Assembly (NCBI RefSeq): GCF_900188005.1
Contig: NZ_FZNR01000003.1
Span: forward strand, 310,001 to 374,000
DNA: 64,000 nucleotides
Origin: Actinoplanes regularis
GTDB lineage: Bacteria; Actinomycetota; Actinomycetes; Mycobacteriales; Micromonosporaceae
Direction: 5' to 3'
The stretch's first letter is position 1, and the number at the start of each line of letters is the position of its first letter. The notes under the pieces were generated by a model that was not told the origin of the DNA, searched no databases, and was given only the letters and a program-made list of their open reading frames with translations. Below are positions 36,000 through 45,420 of the stretch, piece by piece. The position numbers and the translations under genes were made by a program.

Positions 36000-36404
36000 A
36001 TGCAAGCACGGATCAGGGTTGTGGTCGCGAAGCCCGGGTTGGACGGGCACGACCGGGGCGCCAAGGTGGTTGCCCGGGCGTTGCGTGACGCCGGCATGGA
36101 GGTTGTCTACACCGGGCTGCACCAGACGCCCGAGCAGATCGTCGAGACGGCGATTCAGGAGGATGCCGACGCGATCGGCCTGTCGATCCTCTCCGGCGCG
36201 CACATGACGCTGTTCCGCAAGGTGCTGGAATTGCTCGCCGAGCGCGACGCCACCGACATCGTGGTATTCGGCGGCGGCATCATTCCGGAGGACGACATCA
36301 CGGAATTGGAATCACTCGGTGTAGCGAAGGTATTCACTCCGGGTGCTACCACCGCGTCCATCATCGAATGGGTCCGCGCCAATGTGGGAGCTCAGGTGGC
36401 CTGA
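36000..36404 (+). CDS. icmB: Small cobalamin-binding subunit of an acyl-CoA mutase (IcmB-like)
   Basis: 134 aa, ATG with AAGAGGGGTTGGC. The whole protein is one B12-binding domain with D15-x-H17-x-x-G20 (His17 being the cobalt ligand) and the later GLSILSGAH and [11 protein letters not shown] loops. Stand-alone subunits of this size pair with a separate large subunit, as in isobutyryl-CoA mutase (IcmA/IcmB) of Streptomyces, where icmB also lies between the M23 and sucCD genes to my knowledge. A methylmalonyl-CoA mutase partner cannot be excluded since the large subunit is not in this window. Confidence 0.85.
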   Translation: MQARIRVVVAKPGLDGHDRGAKVVARALRDAGMEVVYTGLHQTPEQIVETAIQEDADAIGLSILSGAHMTLFRKVLELLAERDATDIVVFGGGIIPEDDITELESLGVAKVFTPGATTASIIEWVRANVGAQVA

Positions 36405-36412
36405 GCTTAGGG

Positions 36413-36450
36413 GAGAGGCCGGACGCACCCCTCACACGTCCGGCCTCTCT
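36413..36450 (+). terminator. Terminator after icmB
   Basis: Perfect 13-bp stem GAGAGGCCGGACG/CGTCCGGCCTCTC, 11-nt loop, eight bases after the stop codon. Confidence 0.85.
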
Positions 36451-36921
36451 ATGCGCGATGCCCCGCCGCCACCCCTCGACCGACAGGGCATCGGCCGTAC
36501 CTGCCGGGCCGCCCCGGGGAGCAGCGCGCCGACATCACACTCAACGACGTCCTTCTCCGCCGGGTTACGCGCGCCCGCGTGACTTTTTCCGCCCAGTTTC
36601 GTGGGGCCCGCCTGAGAGATCGAAAGCGAAGCTCGCGAGGGTGCACCGCAGGCCACCGCGGTATCTCCGGGCACAACTGACTCCACCGTCCCGGAGCTGC
36701 GGTTTCGCCCCTCTGGTGTGTGGTCTTGCACACCGTGTACCCGCGCGGGCACGAAGCCCGAATCGGTCGCTACTCTGCGGGTGAAGGCCATTCGGCAGGG
36801 ACTGCGACTGGCCGGACGATCCTCACGCTGGCGGCGCCAATGCGACGCGCCGCGCACACAACAGGTCGGGACGCAATGGTGCGGCTTGCCGGCGCTTGGC
36901 GTCGCGAGCGAAAGGAGACAC
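36451..36921 (+). promoter_or_regulatory. 471-bp intergenic region upstream of sucC
   Basis: No supported gene. TACTCT at about 36770 is a plausible -10 box giving a leader of about 145 bases. A small GGTGTG/CACACC hairpin is at about 36715-36734. GAAAGGAGACAC is the sucC ribosome site. Confidence 0.4.
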
Positions 36922-38100
36922 GTGGACCTGTTCGAGTATCAGGGGCGCGATCTGTTCGAACGGCACGGGCTGCCCGTGCTGGGCGGCGGCGTCGCCGAGA
37001 CCCCGCAGGAGGCCCGGGCGATCGCCGAGCGCCTCGGTGGCAAGGTCGTCGTCAAGGCACAGGTGAAGGTCGGGGGCCGCGGTAAGGCCGGCGGCGTCAA
37101 GCTGGCCGATGGCGCGGACGAGGCCGAGGCCCGCGCGACCGACATCCTGGGCATGGACATCAAGGGCCACACCGTCCACAAGGTGATGCTGGCCGAGACG
37201 GCCGACATCAAGGAGGAGTACTACTTCTCCTACCTGCTGGACCGGGCGAACCGCACGTTCCTCTGCATCGCCAGCGTCGCCGGCGGCATGGAGATCGAGA
37301 CGGTCGCCGAGGAGGACCCGGACCGGGTCGCCAAGATCGCCATCGACGCGAGCAAGGGCGTCGACGAGGCGAAGGCACGGGAGATCGTCACCGCGGCCAA
37401 GTTCCCGGCCGACGTCGCCGACCAGGTCGTGAACATCGCGGTGAAGCTGTGGCAGGCGTTCGTCGCCGAGGACGCCCTGCTGGTCGAGGTCAACCCGCTG
37501 GCCAAGGTCGGCGACGGCCGGGTGCTGGCGCTGGACGCCAAGGTCACCCTCGACGAGAACGCCGGCTTCCGGCACCCCGACCACGAGGTGCTCGAGGACA
37601 AGTCCGCGGTCGACCCGATCGAGCAGGCGGCGAAGGCGAAGAACCTCAACTACGTCAAGCTCGACGGCGAGGTCGGCATCATCGGCAACGGTGCGGGCCT
37701 GGTCATGTCGACCCTCGACGTGGTCGCCTACGCGGGCGAGCGGCACGGCAACGTGAAGCCGGCGAACTTCCTCGACATCGGCGGTGGCGCGAGCGCCCAG
37801 GTGATGGCGGACGGTCTGGAGATCGTCCTCGGTGACCCGGCCGTGAAGTCGGTCTTCGTGAACGTCTTCGGCGGCATCACCGCCTGCGACGCGGTGGCCA
37901 ACGGCATCATCCAGGCCCTCGCCCTGCTCACCGAGCGCGGCGAGACGGTCAACAAGCCGCTGGTCGTACGCCTCGACGGCAACAACGCCGAGGCCGGTCG
38001 CGCCATCCTCGACGGCGCCAACAACCCGCTCGTCACGCGGGTCGACACGATGGACGGAGCGGCCGAGCGCGCCGCCGAGCTCGCGGCTGCGGGGAAGTGA
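36922..38100 (+). CDS. sucC: Succinyl-CoA synthetase (ADP-forming) beta subunit
   Basis: 392 aa from GTG 36922 (AAAGGAGACAC); the open frame upstream is leader. ATP-grasp domain with [17 protein letters not shown] and [13 protein letters not shown] (magnesium site). The C-terminal CoA-ligase domain has [11 protein letters not shown] and [16 protein letters not shown]-cycle step converting succinyl-CoA to succinate with nucleotide formation. sucD follows 4 bp after the stop codon. Confidence 0.97.
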   Translation: MDLFEYQGRDLFERHGLPVLGGGVAETPQEARAIAERLGGKVVVKAQVKVGGRGKAGGVKLADGADEAEARATDILGMDIKGHTVHKVMLAETADIKEEYYFSYLLDRANRTFLCIASVAGGMEIETVAEEDPDRVAKIAIDASKGVDEAKAREIVTAAKFPADVADQVVNIAVKLWQAFVAEDALLVEVNPLAKVGDGRVLALDAKVTLDENAGFRHPDHEVLEDKSAVDPIEQAAKAKNLNYVKLDGEVGIIGNGAGLVMSTLDVVAYAGERHGNVKPANFLDIGGGASAQVMADGLEIVLGDPAVKSVFVNVFGGITACDAVANGIIQALALLTERGETVNKPLVVRLDGNNAEAGRAILDGANNPLVTRVDTMDGAAERAAELAAAGK

Positions 38101-38104
38101 ACTA

Positions 38105-38986
38105 ATGGCTATCTGGCTCACCAAGGAATCCAAGGTCATCGTCCAGGGGATCACCGGCGGTGAGGGCTCCAAGCACACCCGCCGGATGCTCGCCGCGGGC
38201 ACCCAGGTGGTCGGTGGCGTGAACCCGCGCAAGGCCGGCACCAAGGTCGACTTCGACGGCACCGAGCTCCCGGTCTTCGCGACCGTGGCCGAGGCGATCA
38301 AGGAGACCGGCGCCGACGTGTCGGTCATCTTCGTGCCGCCGGCGTTCACCAAGGCCGCGGTGCTCGAGGCGATCGACGCCGAGATCCCGCTCGCCGTGGT
38401 GATCACCGAGGGCGTGCCGGTGCAGGACTCGGCCGCGTTCTGGGCGTACAACGTCGCCAAGGGTGAGAAGACCCGGATCATCGGCCCGAACTGCCCGGGC
38501 ATCGCCTCGCCGGGCGCGTCCAACGCCGGCATCATCCCGGCCGACATCACCCCGCAGGGCCGGATCGGCCTGGTCAGCAAGAGCGGCACGCTGACCTACC
38601 AGCTCATGTACGAGCTGCGCGAGTTCGGCTTCTCGACCGCTGTCGGCATCGGTGGCGACCCGATCATCGGCACCACGCACATCGACGCGCTGCGGGCGTT
38701 CCAGAACGACCCGGACACCGACGCGATCGTGATGATCGGCGAGATCGGCGGCGACGCCGAGGAGCGGGCGGCCGAGTTCATCAAGGCCAACGTGACCAAG
38801 CCGGTGGTCGGCTACATCGCCGGCTTCACCGCCCCGCCCGGCAAGACCATGGGGCACGCCGGCGCGATCATCTCCGGTTCGGCCGGCACCGCCGACGCGA
38901 AGAAGGCCGCGTTGGAGGCGGCCGGCGTCAAGGTCGGCAAGACGCCGAGCGAGACCGCGCAGCTCATGCGTGAGGTCATGAGCTGA
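38105..38986 (+). CDS. sucD: Succinyl-CoA synthetase alpha subunit
   Basis: 293 aa. N-terminal CoA-binding Rossmann domain ([25 protein letters not shown]). The phosphohistidine is His251 in [21 protein letters not shown] and [13 protein letters not shown] are family signatures. Forms the heterodimer with SucC. Confidence 0.98.
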   Translation: MAIWLTKESKVIVQGITGGEGSKHTRRMLAAGTQVVGGVNPRKAGTKVDFDGTELPVFATVAEAIKETGADVSVIFVPPAFTKAAVLEAIDAEIPLAVVITEGVPVQDSAAFWAYNVAKGEKTRIIGPNCPGIASPGASNAGIIPADITPQGRIGLVSKSGTLTYQLMYELREFGFSTAVGIGGDPIIGTTHIDALRAFQNDPDTDAIVMIGEIGGDAEERAAEFIKANVTKPVVGYIAGFTAPPGKTMGHAGAIISGSAGTADAKKAALEAAGVKVGKTPSETAQLMREVMS

Positions 38987-39023
38987 CCCTGGTTCATCGA
39001 ACCGAACACCCATAGTTACGAAC

Positions 39024-39068
39024 GGCGCGTCGTCGAGCGGATCAATGCGATCCGTTCGGCGGCGCGCC
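39024..39068 (+). terminator. Hairpin after sucCD
   Basis: GGCGCG-x2-GTCGA-x-CGGATC pairs imperfectly with GATCCG-x-TCG-x-CG-x-CGCGCC around a short loop, 38 bp after the sucD stop codon; followed by TCTATCTG. Confidence 0.6.
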
Positions 39069-39116
39069 GCTCTATCTGCATCGCCGTGAGCGCCACGGCG
39101 TGACAAGGTAGTCGCG

Positions 39117-40523
39117 ATGCCCAGCACAACCGACCGTCCCGGCGGCTCGGAGGACCCGTTCGCGGTCGCCGAGGCGCTCCAGTCTGTCGTGCGGGACGAC
39201 GACGCGCCGCCGCCCCGCGAGGACAACCGGGACACCGTCGTGGTCGATGAGGCGGTGCTCGCCCGGCGGGAGACCGTCCGGGTGCCCGTCCAGCGGCGGC
39301 CGCCGGAGCGGAGCAGCCACGCGCCGCTGCCGGTGGCGGTCTCCTTCGCCACGGTGTGGGCCGCATTGTTGACGTATCTGCCGGTCGCCGCGGCACTCGG
39401 GCTGGCCCGCACCCTGGAGGGCGAGGGCGGGCTGCGCGGGGCGGCTCACGCCGGGGCGGCCGCCTGGCTGCTCGGCCACGGCGTGCCGATCGGCACCTCG
39501 CTCGGCCCGCTCGGGCTCGCGCCACTGCTGCTCACCGTGCTGGTGCTGTGGCGGCTCAACCGGGCCGGGCTGCACGTCGTCCGGGCGATCGGGGCGCGGC
39601 GCTCCGGGTCGATCGGGTCCGCGCTGCTCGTGGCGGTGTGCGTCGCCGGCGCGTACGCGATGGTCGGTGCCCTGACCGCGCACCTCGTCGACGGCCGCGG
39701 CACCCAGGTCTCGACCGCCCGCGCCGCGTCGGACTTTCTGCTCCTCGGCCTGGCCGGCGCGCTGATCGGCGCGCTGCGCGGCACCGGGGCGATCACCACG
39801 CTGGCCCGGCGGGTGCCGGCCGCGCTGCGACACGGGGTGCGTACCGGCCTGGTCGCGGCGTTCCTGATGGTCGGGGCGGGCGGGGCGGTCGGCGGGCTGT
39901 CGGTGGCGCTCAGCGGCGGTGACGCCGCGAAGATCCTCTCGGCCTATCACACCGGGGTGGCCGGTCAGGCCGGGATCACCCTGATCAGCATCGCCTACGC
40001 GGCGAACGCCGCGATCTGGGCCACCGCCTACCTGCTCGGACCGGGCTTCGCGCTGGGCACCGGCACGATGATCCGGCTCACCGAGTTCTCGGTCGGCGAC
40101 CTGCCCGCCCTGCCGCTGCTGGCCGGCCTGCCGAACGGGCCGTTGGGCGCGGCCGGCACCCTGCTGCTGATGCTCCCGGTGGTCGTCGGCGGGGTGGCCG
40201 GCTGGGGGCTCACCCAGCGGCTGCGCTACGGCCGGGCACACGCCTGGGGGCCGGGACGTGGTTCCGGCGCGGACGCGCCCGAACCGTCCTGGTCGCTGCT
40301 GATCGGCGCGGGCCTGCTGGCCGGTCCGGTGGCTGGGCTGCTGGTGGCGGCGCTCGCCTGGTACTCCGGCGGGCCGATCGGAAGCGGGCGGCTGGCCGAG
40401 ATCGGGCCGGCGGCCGGTCCGGTGGGCCTGGTCGCGGCGGCCGTCACGGCGATCTCGGTGATCGCGGGCGCGAGCGCGGCCCGGGGCCTCACCGCACCAC
40501 GACGCCCGAAAAGCCGGAAGTAA
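39117..40523 (+). CDS. DUF6350 family polytopic membrane protein
   Basis: 468 aa, ATG at 39117. A 70-residue hydrophilic N-terminus is followed by about nine membrane helices rich in Ala, Leu and Gly. It matches the uncharacterised DUF6350 family, which sits between sucCD and purN in actinomycetes. Recognisable family patches include LLGHGVPIGTSLGPLGLAPLL and YAANAAIWATAYLLGPGFALGTGT. No catalytic motif and no known function. It ends with a short basic tail. The extracytoplasmic loop after helix 4 is short. Confidence 0.8.
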   Translation: MPSTTDRPGGSEDPFAVAEALQSVVRDDDAPPPREDNRDTVVVDEAVLARRETVRVPVQRRPPERSSHAPLPVAVSFATVWAALLTYLPVAAALGLARTLEGEGGLRGAAHAGAAAWLLGHGVPIGTSLGPLGLAPLLLTVLVLWRLNRAGLHVVRAIGARRSGSIGSALLVAVCVAGAYAMVGALTAHLVDGRGTQVSTARAASDFLLLGLAGALIGALRGTGAITTLARRVPAALRHGVRTGLVAAFLMVGAGGAVGGLSVALSGGDAAKILSAYHTGVAGQAGITLISIAYAANAAIWATAYLLGPGFALGTGTMIRLTEFSVGDLPALPLLAGLPNGPLGAAGTLLLMLPVVVGGVAGWGLTQRLRYGRAHAWGPGRGSGADAPEPSWSLLIGAGLLAGPVAGLLVAALAWYSGGPIGSGRLAEIGPAAGPVGLVAAAVTAISVIAGASAARGLTAPRRPKSRK

Positions 40524-40556
40524 CCAGGCGATTTCGGCGGGCCCGAGCGCCCCGGA

Positions 40557-40568
40557 TAGGGTGCTGAG
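40557..40568 (+). promoter_or_regulatory. purN -10 box with leaderless start
   Basis: TAGGGT at 40557-40562 followed by exactly six bases and the purN GTG; no ribosome site. Same geometry as guaA. Confidence 0.55.
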
Positions 40569-41186
40569 GTGACTGACCCCGCGCCCGCCCGCCTGGTCGT
40601 CCTCATCTCCGGATCGGGCAGCAACCTGCAAGCTCTTCTCGAAGCGGCCAAGGACCCGGCGTACGGCGCCGAAGTGGTCGCGGTCGGCGCGGACCGGGAC
40701 GGCATCGCCGGTCTCGAGATCGCCGCCGAGGCCGGCATCCCGACGTTCGTGGATTCGGTGAAGGCCTACCCGACCCGTGACGACTGGGACGCCGCGCTCA
40801 CCGAGCACGTCGCCGCGTACCGTCCGGACCTGGTCATCTCGGCCGGCTTCCTGAAGCTGGTCGGCAAGCAGTTCCTGGACGCGTTCGGCGACCGGTACGT
40901 GAATACGCACAACGCGCTGCTGCCGTCGTTCCCCGGCATTCACGGGCCCCGCGACGCGCTCGCCTACGGCGTGAAGCTCGCCGGGGCGACGCTCTTCTTC
41001 GTCGACGCCGGTGTCGATACCGGACCGATCATCGCCCAGGTCAGTGTCCCCGTGCTCGACGACGACACGGAGGAGACGCTGACCGAGCGGATCAAGGTGG
41101 CCGAGCGGGCCCAGCTGGTCGACTGCGTCGGCCGCCTGGTCCGCGACGGCTGGACCATCAAGAACAGGAAGGTGCGGATTCCGTGA
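40569..41186 (+). CDS. purN: Phosphoribosylglycinamide formyltransferase
   Basis: 205 aa. It transfers formyl from 10-formyl-THF to GAR in purine synthesis. [13 protein letters not shown] is the phosphate-binding loop. The catalytic Asn-His-Asp triad is in [17 protein letters not shown] and AGVDTGPII. The stop codon overlaps the purH start (GTGA), so the two are translated together. Confidence 0.97.
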   Translation: MTDPAPARLVVLISGSGSNLQALLEAAKDPAYGAEVVAVGADRDGIAGLEIAAEAGIPTFVDSVKAYPTRDDWDAALTEHVAAYRPDLVISAGFLKLVGKQFLDAFGDRYVNTHNALLPSFPGIHGPRDALAYGVKLAGATLFFVDAGVDTGPIIAQVSVPVLDDDTEETLTERIKVAERAQLVDCVGRLVRDGWTIKNRKVRIP

Positions 41187-42739
41187 GCGCTGAGAGCCGT
41201 CGTCCGATCAAGCGGGCGCTGCTGAGCGTCTGGGACAAGGCGGGCATCGTCGAGCTGGCCCAGGCCCTGCACGCCGCCGGGGTTGAGGTCGTCTCGACCG
41301 GCTCCACCGCCGCCACCGTGGAGAAGGCCGGGGTGCCGGTGACCCGGGTCGAGGATCTGACCGGCTTCCCGGAGATCCTCAGTGACCGGGTGAAGACCCT
41401 GCACCCGAAGGTGCACGCCGGTCTCCTCGCCGACCTGCGGCTGGAGAGTCACGTTCAGGAGCTGGCCGAGCACGGCATCGAGCCGTTCGACCTGCTGGTC
41501 AGCAGCCTCTACCCGTTCTCCGAGACGGTGGCCTCGGGCGCCGGCGAGGAGGAGTGCATCGCCAAGATCGACATCGGTGGTCCGGCGATGGTGCGCGCCG
41601 CCGCGAAGAATCACGCCTCGGTCGCGGTGGTCGTCTCCACCGACGGCTACCCGCTGATCCTGGAGGCGCTGCGGGACGGCGGCTTCACGCTCGCCCAGCG
41701 CAAGGTGCTCGCCTCCCGCGCCTTCATCAACATCGCGGAGTACGACATCGCGGTCGCGAACTGGACCGCCACCACGCTCGCGCCGCAGGAGTGGCCGGCC
41801 TTCGCCGGGATCGCGCTCAACAAGTCGGCGGTGCTGCGCTACGGCGAGAACCCGCACCAGCAGGCCGCCCTCTACCTCGACCCGGACGCTCCCGCCGGGC
41901 TGGCTCAGGCCGAGCAGCTCAACGGCAAGGAGATGTCCTACAACAACTACGTCGACGCGGACGCCGCCTGGCGCACCGCGAACGACTTCACCGACCCGGC
42001 CGTGGCGATCATCAAGCACGCCAACCCGTGCGGCGTGGCGATCGGCGCGGACGTGGCCGCGGCACACCGCAAGGCGCACGAGTGCGACCCGGTCTCCGCG
42101 TTCGGCGGCGTGATCGCCGTCAACCAGGAGGTCACGCTCGAGCTCGCGAAGCAGATCGCGGAGATCTTCACCGAGGTCATCGTGGCGCCGTCCTACGCGC
42201 CCGAAGCGCTCGACGTGCTGCGCGAGAAGAAGAACCTGCGCGTCCTGGTCGCCCCGGCGTGGAACCCGCCGCCCGCGGAGATCAAGCAGGTCGGTGGCGG
42301 CGTGCTGGTGCAGCTGTCCGACCGGATCGACGCCGACGGCGACGACCCGGCGAACTGGACGCTGGCGACCGGCGCCCCGGCCACCGAAGACGTCCTGCGC
42401 GACCTGGCCTTCGCCTGGCGGGCAGTGCGCAGCGTGAAGAGCAACGCGATCCTGCTGGCGCACGACGGTGCCACGGTCGGCATCGGGATGGGCCAGGTGA
42501 ACCGGGTCGACTCGGCCAAGCTCTCGGTGGCCCGGGCCGGCGCCGAGCGGGCGGCCGGCAGCGTGGCCGCCTCGGACGCCTTCTTCCCGTTCCCGGACGG
42601 GCTGGAGGTGCTGATCGAGGCCGGTATCAAGGCGGTCGTCCAGCCGGGCGGCTCGGTCCGCGACAACCTGGTGATCGAGGCGGCGGAGAAGGCCGGGCTC
42701 ACGGTCTACCTGACCGGAACTCGGCACTTCTATCACTGA
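41183..42739 (+). CDS. purH: Bifunctional AICAR transformylase / IMP cyclohydrolase
   Basis: 518 aa, full length. N-terminal MGS-like cyclohydrolase domain (about 10-150) with [32 protein letters not shown] and [16 protein letters not shown]. The C-terminal AICAR transformylase contains the catalytic [11 protein letters not shown] and the DAFFPFPDG end motif. Catalyses the last two steps to IMP, feeding GuaB and GuaA elsewhere in the window. Confidence 0.98.
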   Translation: MSAESRRPIKRALLSVWDKAGIVELAQALHAAGVEVVSTGSTAATVEKAGVPVTRVEDLTGFPEILSDRVKTLHPKVHAGLLADLRLESHVQELAEHGIEPFDLLVSSLYPFSETVASGAGEEECIAKIDIGGPAMVRAAAKNHASVAVVVSTDGYPLILEALRDGGFTLAQRKVLASRAFINIAEYDIAVANWTATTLAPQEWPAFAGIALNKSAVLRYGENPHQQAALYLDPDAPAGLAQAEQLNGKEMSYNNYVDADAAWRTANDFTDPAVAIIKHANPCGVAIGADVAAAHRKAHECDPVSAFGGVIAVNQEVTLELAKQIAEIFTEVIVAPSYAPEALDVLREKKNLRVLVAPAWNPPPAEIKQVGGGVLVQLSDRIDADGDDPANWTLATGAPATEDVLRDLAFAWRAVRSVKSNAILLAHDGATVGIGMGQVNRVDSAKLSVARAGAERAAGSVAASDAFFPFPDGLEVLIEAGIKAVVQPGGSVRDNLVIEAAEKAGLTVYLTGTRHFYH

Positions 42740-42776
42740 GCTCGGCTGGGCTAGCTTGGCTTCGCTTCGCTTCGCG

Positions 42777-42880
42777 CACAAAACGCCTGTTGACCGTTGA
42801 GGAGTCAGATGATTTTCCGCCACCCGCAAGACCGGCGGGCGTCGGAAAATCAGCTGCCTCCTCAGCGGCGGCGTTTTGTG
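42777..42880. repeat. 104-bp interrupted inverted repeat upstream of the pentapeptide-repeat gene
   Basis: Outer arms CACAAAACGCC (42777-42787) and GGCGTTTTGTG (42870-42880) are perfect. Inner arms 42798-42819 and 42843-42864 are 22 bp each with only two mismatches. The 23-nt centre contains a small CCCGC/GCGGG stem. Folded as RNA this makes a very long hairpin ending eight bases before the next start codon. It has the shape of a MITE or a palindromic element; I see no target-site duplication. Confidence 0.85.
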
Positions 42881-42888
42881 GGGGGCCG

Positions 42889-43479
42889 ATGAACGGGCGT
42901 ACGGGGGAGCGGTTTTCGGGGGAGGACTGGGCTCTCGCTGGGGTGGAGCGCGTTCGCTACGAGGACTGCGTCTTTTATGACGTGGACTGGAGTGAGTCGA
43001 CGTTTATCGCGTGTACGTTCGAGCGCTGCGAGTTTGGGAACGTCAAGTTCAACGCGGGGACCTTTGAGCGCACCGCGTTCCTGCAGTCGACGCTGCAGAG
43101 GTGCTCGTTCTTCGACGCGACCTTCGACGACTGCAAACTGACCGGCACGAGTTTCGTGGACTGTGCGCTGAGGCCGCTCACCGTGACCGGCGGGGACTGG
43201 GGCTTTGTGTCGCTGCGGGGGCAGAACCTGGCCGGCGTCAAATTCGGCGGGCTGCGGCTGCGGGATGCCGACCTGACCGGGGCGGATCTGTCGAAGGCCG
43301 ACCTGCGCGGTGCGGACCTGTCCAACGTGCGGCTCAAAGGCGCTGTGCTCAAGGGAGCTGACCTGCGCGGCGCCGACCTGGACGGGGCGCCGATGCGCGA
43401 CGTCGACATCACCGGGGCGAAGCTCGACATCGCGCAGGCGGCGCACTTCGCCCGTGCGTACGGCGCGATCGTCAGCTGA
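42889..43479 (+). CDS. Pentapeptide-repeat protein
   Basis: 196 aa from ATG 42889 with a G-run ribosome site directly after the inverted repeat. After a 30-residue lead-in, the protein is built of pentapeptides with Phe or Leu at the centre: first an F-rich block (FIACTFERCEFGNVKF), a less regular middle (CALRPLTVTGGDWGF), then a canonical A(D/N)LxG block (DADLTGADLSKADLRGADL). The quadrilateral beta-helix can mimic DNA (Qnr/MfpA type) or act as a scaffold. Length and plain composition fit a Qnr-like cytosolic protein, but function is not assignable. Ends 8 bp inside the convergent phoD remnant. Confidence 0.88.
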   Translation: MNGRTGERFSGEDWALAGVERVRYEDCVFYDVDWSESTFIACTFERCEFGNVKFNAGTFERTAFLQSTLQRCSFFDATFDDCKLTGTSFVDCALRPLTVTGGDWGFVSLRGQNLAGVKFGGLRLRDADLTGADLSKADLRGADLSNVRLKGAVLKGADLRGADLDGAPMRDVDITGAKLDIAQAAHFARAYGAIVS

Positions 43480-43903
43480 CCTCGGCGATTCCGGGCCGCC
43501 CGGACTCGACCACGAACTCGGCCTCGGTCCGTACGTTCGCCGTGGTTGCCGACACCGTGTCCACCAGCCGCAGACCGCTCACCATCCGCGCGCCGTCCAC
43601 CTCGCAGCGCACGTACCCGCGCTGGTTGTCGATGTACCGCCAGTGCGGGCTCTCCGCCATGATCGGGTCGTAGGTGGCGTGGAACGACGCGGTGTTCGGG
43701 TTTCCGCCCGAAGTGATCGACGTCCCGGTGATCTCCGCGCCGACGACCGGGGTGGACGGGTCGTCGAAGTCCGGCCGCAGGTCGGAGACCCAGGTGCAGT
43801 GCCGGTCGCCGGTCAGGACGACCGGGTTGCGCACCTGGCCGGTCCCGAAGAACTCCAGCAGTCGCTCGCGCTGCACCCGGTAGCCGCTCCGGGAAATAGA
43901 CAT
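43472..43903 (-). pseudogene. C-terminal remnant of a PhoD-type alkaline phosphatase
   Basis: 143 codons from an ATG at 43903 with no ribosome site. From about the sixth residue the translation matches the end of PhoD phosphatases: YRVQRERLLEFF, NPVVLTGDRHCTWVSDLRPDFDDP (metal-binding GD-x-H), GTSITSGG, HWRYIDNQRGYV. Family members are about 500 aa with an N-terminal signal and most metal ligands upstream. That part is missing, and the 250 bp to icd do not contain it. This is therefore a 5'-truncated relic rather than a working enzyme. Confidence 0.8.
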
Positions 43904-44102
43904 TCTCCGATATGACCCTTGCCGGGTTACGTTGTTGCCAACGGCGGTGGCTGATATGGCGTACCGAAGGCGAAGCGTTTCAGGTTTGCGCCGGCAGCGG
44001 CTTCGCCCGACCTGACGTTTATTGGCCCGCGCGGTCTTCGTCGCCTGGGATGGTAGAGGCAGATCACCAGTTCGGGGCCGCCCGGCGATCTTCAGTGGGC
44101 GG

Positions 44103-44120
44103 GCAGTACGCTCGTACTGC
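44103..44120. promoter_or_regulatory. Palindromic promoter element upstream of icd
   Basis: GCAGTAC-GCTC-GTACTGC, a perfect 7-bp inverted repeat with 4-nt centre, 33 bp before the icd start. Together with the next two bases it matches the element at 52607-52626 in 18 of 20 positions. TACGCT within it or TAAGCA just after could be the -10 box, so a bound protein would overlap the promoter. Confidence 0.65.
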
Positions 44121-44153
44121 TAAGCATGTGTTTCGGGAGAGGAGCGCCGGCCG

Positions 44154-45368
44154 ATGGCGAAAATCAAGGTCAAAAACCCGGTCGTTGAGATCGACGGCGA
44201 CGAGATGACCCGGATCATCTGGAAGCAGATCCGTGAGCAGCTGATCCTGCCGTACCTCGACGTCGACCTCGAGTACTACGACCTGTCGATCCAGTATCGG
44301 GACGAGACCGACGACCAGGTGACGATCGACTCCGCCAACGCCATCAAGCGGCACGGGGTGGGCGTCAAGTGCGCCACCATCACGCCGGACGAGGCCCGGG
44401 TTCAGGAGTTCGGGCTCAAGAAGATGTGGCGGTCGCCGAACGGCACCATCCGCAACATCCTCGGCGGCGTTGTCTTCCGTGAGCCGATCATCCTGAAGAA
44501 CGTACCCCGCCTGGTACCGAGCTGGACCAAGCCGATCATCATCGGCCGGCACGCGCACGGTGACCAGTACAAGGCTTCCGACTTCGTCGCGCCCAGCGCG
44601 GGCAAGATGACCGTCACCTTCACCCCGGATGACGGTTCGGAGCCGATCGAGATGCACGTGGCCGACTTCCCGGCCGGCGGCGTCGGCATGGCCATGTACA
44701 ACTTCGACGAGTCGATCCGCGACTTCGCGCGCGCCTCGTTCCGGTACGGCCTGGCTCGCAACTACCCGGTCTACCTCTCCACCAAGAACACGATCCTGAA
44801 GGCCTACGACGGCCGCTTCAAGGACCTGTTCGCGGAGATCTTCGAGACCGAGTTCGCGGAGGAGTTCAAGGCCGCCGGCATCACCTACGAGCACCGGCTG
44901 ATCGACGACATGGTCGCCGCCGCGCTCAAGTGGGAGGGTGGCTACGTCTGGGCCTGCAAGAACTACGACGGTGACGTGCAGTCCGACACCGTGGCCCAGG
45001 GCTTCGGCTCGCTCGGCCTGATGACCTCTGTCCTGATGACGCCGGACGGCCAGACCGTCGAGGCCGAGGCCGCGCACGGCACGGTCACCCGGCACTACCG
45101 GCAGTGGCAGAAGGGCGAGAAGACCTCGACCAACCCGATCGCGTCGATCTTCGCGTGGACGGGCGGTCTCAAGCACCGCGGCAAGCTGGATGGGACGCCG
45201 GAGGTCACCCAGTTCGCCGAGGCGCTCGAGAGGGTCTGCATCGAGACCGTCGAGGGCGGCCAGATGACCAAGGACCTGGCCGCGCTGATCGGCAAGGACG
45301 CGCCGTGGCTGACCACGGACGAGTTCATGAACGCGCTCGACGAGAACCTGGCACGCAAGGTCGCCTGA
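44154..45368 (+). CDS. icd: NADP-dependent isocitrate dehydrogenase (dimeric, eukaryote-like type)
   Basis: 404 aa, ATG with GAGAGGAG upstream. Opens [24 protein letters not shown], the signature of the homodimeric IDH subfamily shared with eukaryotes and mycobacterial Icd1. [13 protein letters not shown] binds isocitrate and [15 protein letters not shown] residues appear as [38 protein letters not shown] is the NADP region. TCA-cycle step to 2-oxoglutarate. Single-gene unit with its own promoter and terminator. Confidence 0.97.
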   Translation: MAKIKVKNPVVEIDGDEMTRIIWKQIREQLILPYLDVDLEYYDLSIQYRDETDDQVTIDSANAIKRHGVGVKCATITPDEARVQEFGLKKMWRSPNGTIRNILGGVVFREPIILKNVPRLVPSWTKPIIIGRHAHGDQYKASDFVAPSAGKMTVTFTPDDGSEPIEMHVADFPAGGVGMAMYNFDESIRDFARASFRYGLARNYPVYLSTKNTILKAYDGRFKDLFAEIFETEFAEEFKAAGITYEHRLIDDMVAAALKWEGGYVWACKNYDGDVQSDTVAQGFGSLGLMTSVLMTPDGQTVEAEAAHGTVTRHYRQWQKGEKTSTNPIASIFAWTGGLKHRGKLDGTPEVTQFAEALERVCIETVEGGQMTKDLAALIGKDAPWLTTDEFMNALDENLARKVA

Positions 45369-45383
45369 TCTCGCACTCGCAAA

Positions 45384-45420
45384 CGAAGCCCGTCGGCCAG
45401 GCCGGCGGGCTTCGCCTTTT
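45384..45420 (+). terminator. Terminator after icd
   Basis: CGAAGCCCG-CGG pairs with CCG-CGGGCTTCG, followed by CCTTTT, 16 bp after the stop codon. Confidence 0.85.
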
